Source: Cladorhizidae sp. MBARI D1340-BT2 (lineage: Eukaryota; Porifera; Demospongiae; Poecilosclerida; Cladorhizidae). Taken from it: 64,000 bases of DNA. A program made the position numbers and the translations under genes. Positions 61,347 through 64,000 of the stretch are shown piece after piece; within the stretch, counting starts at the first letter, position 1; every line of letters starts with the position of its first letter. The notes under the pieces are model-generated. The model was not told the origin of the DNA, did not search any database, and worked only from the letters and a program-made list of their open reading frames with translations. The stretch is taken from NCBI GenBank assembly GCA_028752905.1, contig JAQNBH010000004.1, forward strand, positions 667,385 through 731,384. The letters are read 5' to 3'.

Positions 61347-63677
61347 TTAAGAATACAAAGAGTTCAGGCCGTAAGGCAGACGGGTGTTTAGTTTCATCAT
61401 CCAGTGATCCTCTCTTGGTATCAGTTGGCTGGTGTCATTGACGACTTCCAGGATGGAGAGCTGCCAGCAGAGTGGGTGTTGTTGCTTGCGATAGTGCTGG
61501 TAGAGTGGCATATTTTTCCCTTCGTGCATGGCAGCTCTGTGTCCAGACATTCGTTTGCCGATGGTTCTGGCCGTCTGTCCCACATATTGGGATCTTCTGT
61601 TGCACTGCTTGCATTCAAGCAGGTAGATGGCATTGGTAGTTTTGCAGGTGGTATTACGCGGCAGTCTGAAGCAGGCTCCTACAGAGGTGGAGAAGATTTG
61701 GTCCTTGTTGGACATTACCTGGCAGCATCTGCATCCTTTGGTGTTGCACGGTGCGGAGGAAGAAGTGAGGACAAGGATTGGAAGTGGCAGTGGAGTCTGC
61801 AAAGGTGATGGTTGGTTGGAATTTCTCAGTTTTGCCCTGACAATCGAGTTGGAGATCTTTTTTCCAAGCCAGAAAGCAATTCTTGGCGATTGCACATTCG
61901 GGGGTGGGGCTAGTGCTTGTCTCAGGTCTTTTTTGGAGATGTTGCAATTGAATTCAGTGATCAAGGTAGGTGGGGGCGTGGTTTCTCGGGGTGCGCGATT
62001 GTTTTGCAGCAGGTCAGTCCTCTGTGAATAGGTGACTCGACTCAGGCTCTCTCTCAGCACACGACTGGGGTAGCCTCTGGCCAGAAAGTGAGTGGTAAGC
62101 TTGTTGATGACCGCCTCGTAGGTGGACTTGCTGGAGGATGCCCTGAGGATTCTGGTGGCTTCACCTTTCACGATGCCTCGAAACACTGATCTCGGATGGC
62201 TGGAGCTGAAGTGGAGATACTGAAAGCAGTTGGTGCTCTTGAACATCGGCTTGAGGTCTAGTATGCCGTGTTTATCGAATCTCTCTCCCTTGTGGATGGT
62301 CAGATCGAGGAAATCGACGGATGTATCAGATATAGTGTGAGTGAACTTGATTGTAGGGTGGAATTGATTGAGGTTGACCAGGAAGGTTTGCAGTTGTTCT
62401 TGCGACTGGTCCCAGATGGCTATGATGTCGTCAATGTACCTCTTCCAGACTATGGGTTTGATGGTTTGAGAGTCGAGGAATTTCTTTTCGAGGTTGTCCA
62501 TGAAGATATTGGCGTAGGAAGGTGCCATTTTCGTTCCCATGGCTGTGCCCTGGATTTGGTGGAACATTTTAGAATGAAATTGAAAGTAGTTTTGTTCCAG
62601 CACGAGTCTCATGATGGTCTGGGCAGCTTGTGGAGGGAAAGGTGGTTTTTCCCGGCCAGAGTGAAACAGCTGGGCTATGCAAGCCTGTATGCCTTCTGTG
62701 TGGGGTATATTAAGATACAGAGATTTAACATCAATGGTCAGTAAGATACAGTTACCTGGTAGTGACAGTTCTTCAATGATCTGTACAATGTGCTTGGAGT
62801 CTTTGATGTGACTCTCTGCTTGCGATACTAGTGGTTTCAGGAAATGGTCCATGAATGCAGACAGCTTCTCGGTTGGGCCGCTGCATCCACTCACGATAGG
62901 TCGTACCCCGTGTGGGTTTTTGTGCAGCTTCTTGAGGAAGTATATCTGCTGCGTTCTGGTGTCTTTTGATAATTGTAGGTGCTCATGTGTGGGCAGATCG
63001 ATGTAGCCCCTCGCAAACAGGGTGGATGCGACATTGTTAATGATTTTGACCAGTTGTTGTGTGGGGTCGTGGCTGATTTCCTCGTAGATTAGTGTGTCGG
63101 ACAGGTGTTCCATGCCAGCTGGGACGTATTTGGTGGTGTCCTCGACGACAATGCAGGAACCTTTGTCAGCCTTTTTTATGACGATGTCATTGTTGTTGGC
63201 GAGTTCTGCCATTGCCATTCTCTCCTGATGGTTCATGTTAAGGGTAAACTTTCCGAGTTGGACGTTGGCAAATTTGTGTGGCAATTGCTGTAGGTATTGT
63301 TCCACCTCTGGGGTGGCTTTTGGCGGTGCCCAATTGCTCTTGTGCCTATGAGGAAATGGCGATACATATTGTTTCCACTCTTCAGACTTGTTCTGCACGT
63401 ATTGCTGCAGCCTGTAGCTCCTGGCAAGTCCTTGCAGGGCTTCAGCATAATTGTGGGGCCTCCTCAGGGAGGGTGCAAAGCCTAAGCCTTTGCTGAGTGT
63501 TTGGATCTGTGGATCCGTTAGATTGTGGCACGAGAGATTCACTATGTACGATTTGGCATTATCTTTCTTGTGTTGGGCAATTTTTTTCCTAGTGAGTTGG
63601 TGTCTCTTGTACCTTCTATTCCTGTTCTCTCTCACTTTTTTATTATTAGTTTTAGGCGAATTTGCAGTTACTGCCAA
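61347..63677 (-). CDS. PLE ORF2, intact (unit 9)
   Basis: Protein identical to unit 1. It is the last complete ORF2 in the window; the array clearly continues beyond it. Confidence 0.92.
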   Translation of the reverse strand: MAVTANSPKTNNKKVRENRNRRYKRHQLTRKKIAQHKKDNAKSYIVNLSCHNLTDPQIQTLSKGLGFAPSLRRPHNYAEALQGLARSYRLQQYVQNKSEEWKQYVSPFPHRHKSNWAPPKATPEVEQYLQQLPHKFANVQLGKFTLNMNHQERMAMAELANNNDIVIKKADKGSCIVVEDTTKYVPAGMEHLSDTLIYEEISHDPTQQLVKIINNVASTLFARGYIDLPTHEHLQLSKDTRTQQIYFLKKLHKNPHGVRPIVSGCSGPTEKLSAFMDHFLKPLVSQAESHIKDSKHIVQIIEELSLPGNCILLTIDVKSLYLNIPHTEGIQACIAQLFHSGREKPPFPPQAAQTIMRLVLEQNYFQFHSKMFHQIQGTAMGTKMAPSYANIFMDNLEKKFLDSQTIKPIVWKRYIDDIIAIWDQSQEQLQTFLVNLNQFHPTIKFTHTISDTSVDFLDLTIHKGERFDKHGILDLKPMFKSTNCFQYLHFSSSHPRSVFRGIVKGEATRILRASSSKSTYEAVINKLTTHFLARGYPSRVLRESLSRVTYSQRTDLLQNNRAPRETTPPPTLITEFNCNISKKDLRQALAPPPNVQSPRIAFWLGKKISNSIVRAKLRNSNQPSPLQTPLPLPILVLTSSSAPCNTKGCRCCQVMSNKDQIFSTSVGACFRLPRNTTCKTTNAIYLLECKQCNRRSQYVGQTARTIGKRMSGHRAAMHEGKNMPLYQHYRKQQHPLCWQLSILEVVNDTSQLIPREDHWMMKLNTRLPYGLNSLYS

Positions 63678-64000
63678 GTGGGTGGCCTGTAAGTGGGCCG
63701 GAAAACCGGCCTTGGTTGGAATGGTGTAGCACCCGGGTGCTGTACATTGGGGTGGCCTATCGGTGGCCTTGCGATTAGAGGAGGTCTTTGGAAGTAGGGT
63801 GCATGTTGCATTGGTGGAGCTTGCTGCATTGGATTCCAGAGTGGTTGAAATGGTTGGGGCATGATGTTTTGATTGTATTGATGGTTAGGCCAGGGTGGTG
63901 GACATTGCATGTATGGCTGATACTGAGGCCAAGGGGCCATTGCCTGTGCAGCCTGATAGTTGGATTTAGGCTGTTGCTGCCACTGGGTCCGGTTTTTTCT
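63668..64000 (-). CDS. PLE ORF1, C-terminal part (unit 9, cut by window edge)
   Basis: Only the last ~110 codons (end of the basic region and the Pro/Gln-rich tail) are inside the window. The frame is open to the edge. Confidence 0.8.
   Translation of the reverse strand, partial: RKNRTQWQQQPKSNYQAAQAMAPWPQYQPYMQCPPPWPNHQYNQNIMPQPFQPLWNPMQQAPPMQHAPYFQRPPLIARPPIGHPNVQHPGATPFQPRPVFRPTYRPPTWQ

Larger units (their letters stand above)
28031..64000 (-). mobile_element. Head-to-tail array of a Penelope-like retroelement (3859-bp period)
   Basis: Nearly identical units repeat every 3859 bp (3855 for one unit with a 4-bp deletion), all on the - strand. ORF2 starts lie at 28950, 32809, 36668, 40527, 44382, 48241, 52100, 55959, 59818 and 63677. 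A unit holds ORF1, ORF2 and about 400 bp of spacer that serves as 3' UTR of one copy and leader of the next. The first unit (28031-30074) is truncated at its 3' side and the last runs off the window. The few differences noticed include 29027, 42990 (deletion), 44305, 52124, 52206, 57351 and 57915. PLEs are known to form tandem or partly tandem copies, but an array this long and uniform is unusual. Confidence 0.92.

Noticed and set aside
28031..64000. LTR retrotransposon, retrovirus or bacterial retron/group II intron
   Set aside because: There is no protease, RNase H or integrase. A C-terminal GIY-YIG domain with PLE-type RT motifs identifies a Penelope-like element.

Overview
This window is eukaryotic, almost certainly from an invertebrate animal. 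It contains split exons with GT/AG boundaries, an insulin-receptor-substrate-like docking protein (an animal-specific family), a Penelope-like retroelement (PLE), many minisatellites and TTAGGG-type telomere-like repeats. A sponge or another early-branching marine invertebrate is plausible, but the species cannot be named from the sequence alone. There are no bacterial operons, CRISPR arrays or rRNA genes.

Layout. 1-3.66 kb: a 24-bp telomere-like minisatellite. 3.7-10.0 kb: several unrelated minisatellites, a duplicated segment, and a TA-flanked non-autonomous DNA transposon (7562-8817) whose empty target site survives in the duplicated segment near 3.7 kb. 10.0-12.6 kb: non-coding sequence, then a 53-bp minisatellite. 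12.67-17.47 kb (+ strand): two exons of an IRS-like adaptor, a PTB-domain exon and a long C-terminal exon with YxxM and YxN motifs. They are separated by an intron that holds 49-bp and 30-bp minisatellites, and the last exon contains a reading-frame break. 17.9-18.5 kb: a fold-back repeat cluster. 18.46-18.73 kb: a 21-bp minisatellite. 20126-20225: a 100-N assembly gap. 20226-28014: about 21.3 apparently identical copies of a 366-bp satellite. 28031-64000: a head-to-tail array, all on the - strand, of a PLE with a 3859-bp period. The array holds one 3'-truncated unit, eight complete units and one unit cut by the window edge.

Each PLE unit encodes ORF1 (coiled coil, basic region, Pro/Gln-rich tail) and ORF2 (reverse transcriptase plus C-terminal GIY-YIG endonuclease). 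ORF2 overlaps ORF1 in the -1 frame and has no early ATG, so translational coupling or frameshifting looks likely. A perfect GC-rich hairpin lies just upstream of the overlap in nearly every copy. ORF2 is intact in eight copies, broken by a 4-bp deletion in one and truncated in another.

The most interesting point is the link between satellite and retroelement. Each 366-bp monomer carries a diverged, protein-recognisable fragment of a PLE ORF1 beside a tRNA-like (SINE-type) promoter region. The satellite directly abuts the PLE array through a 16-bp stretch of telomere-like CCCTAG repeats. Both arrays are so uniform that their copy numbers, and the join itself, may partly reflect assembly.
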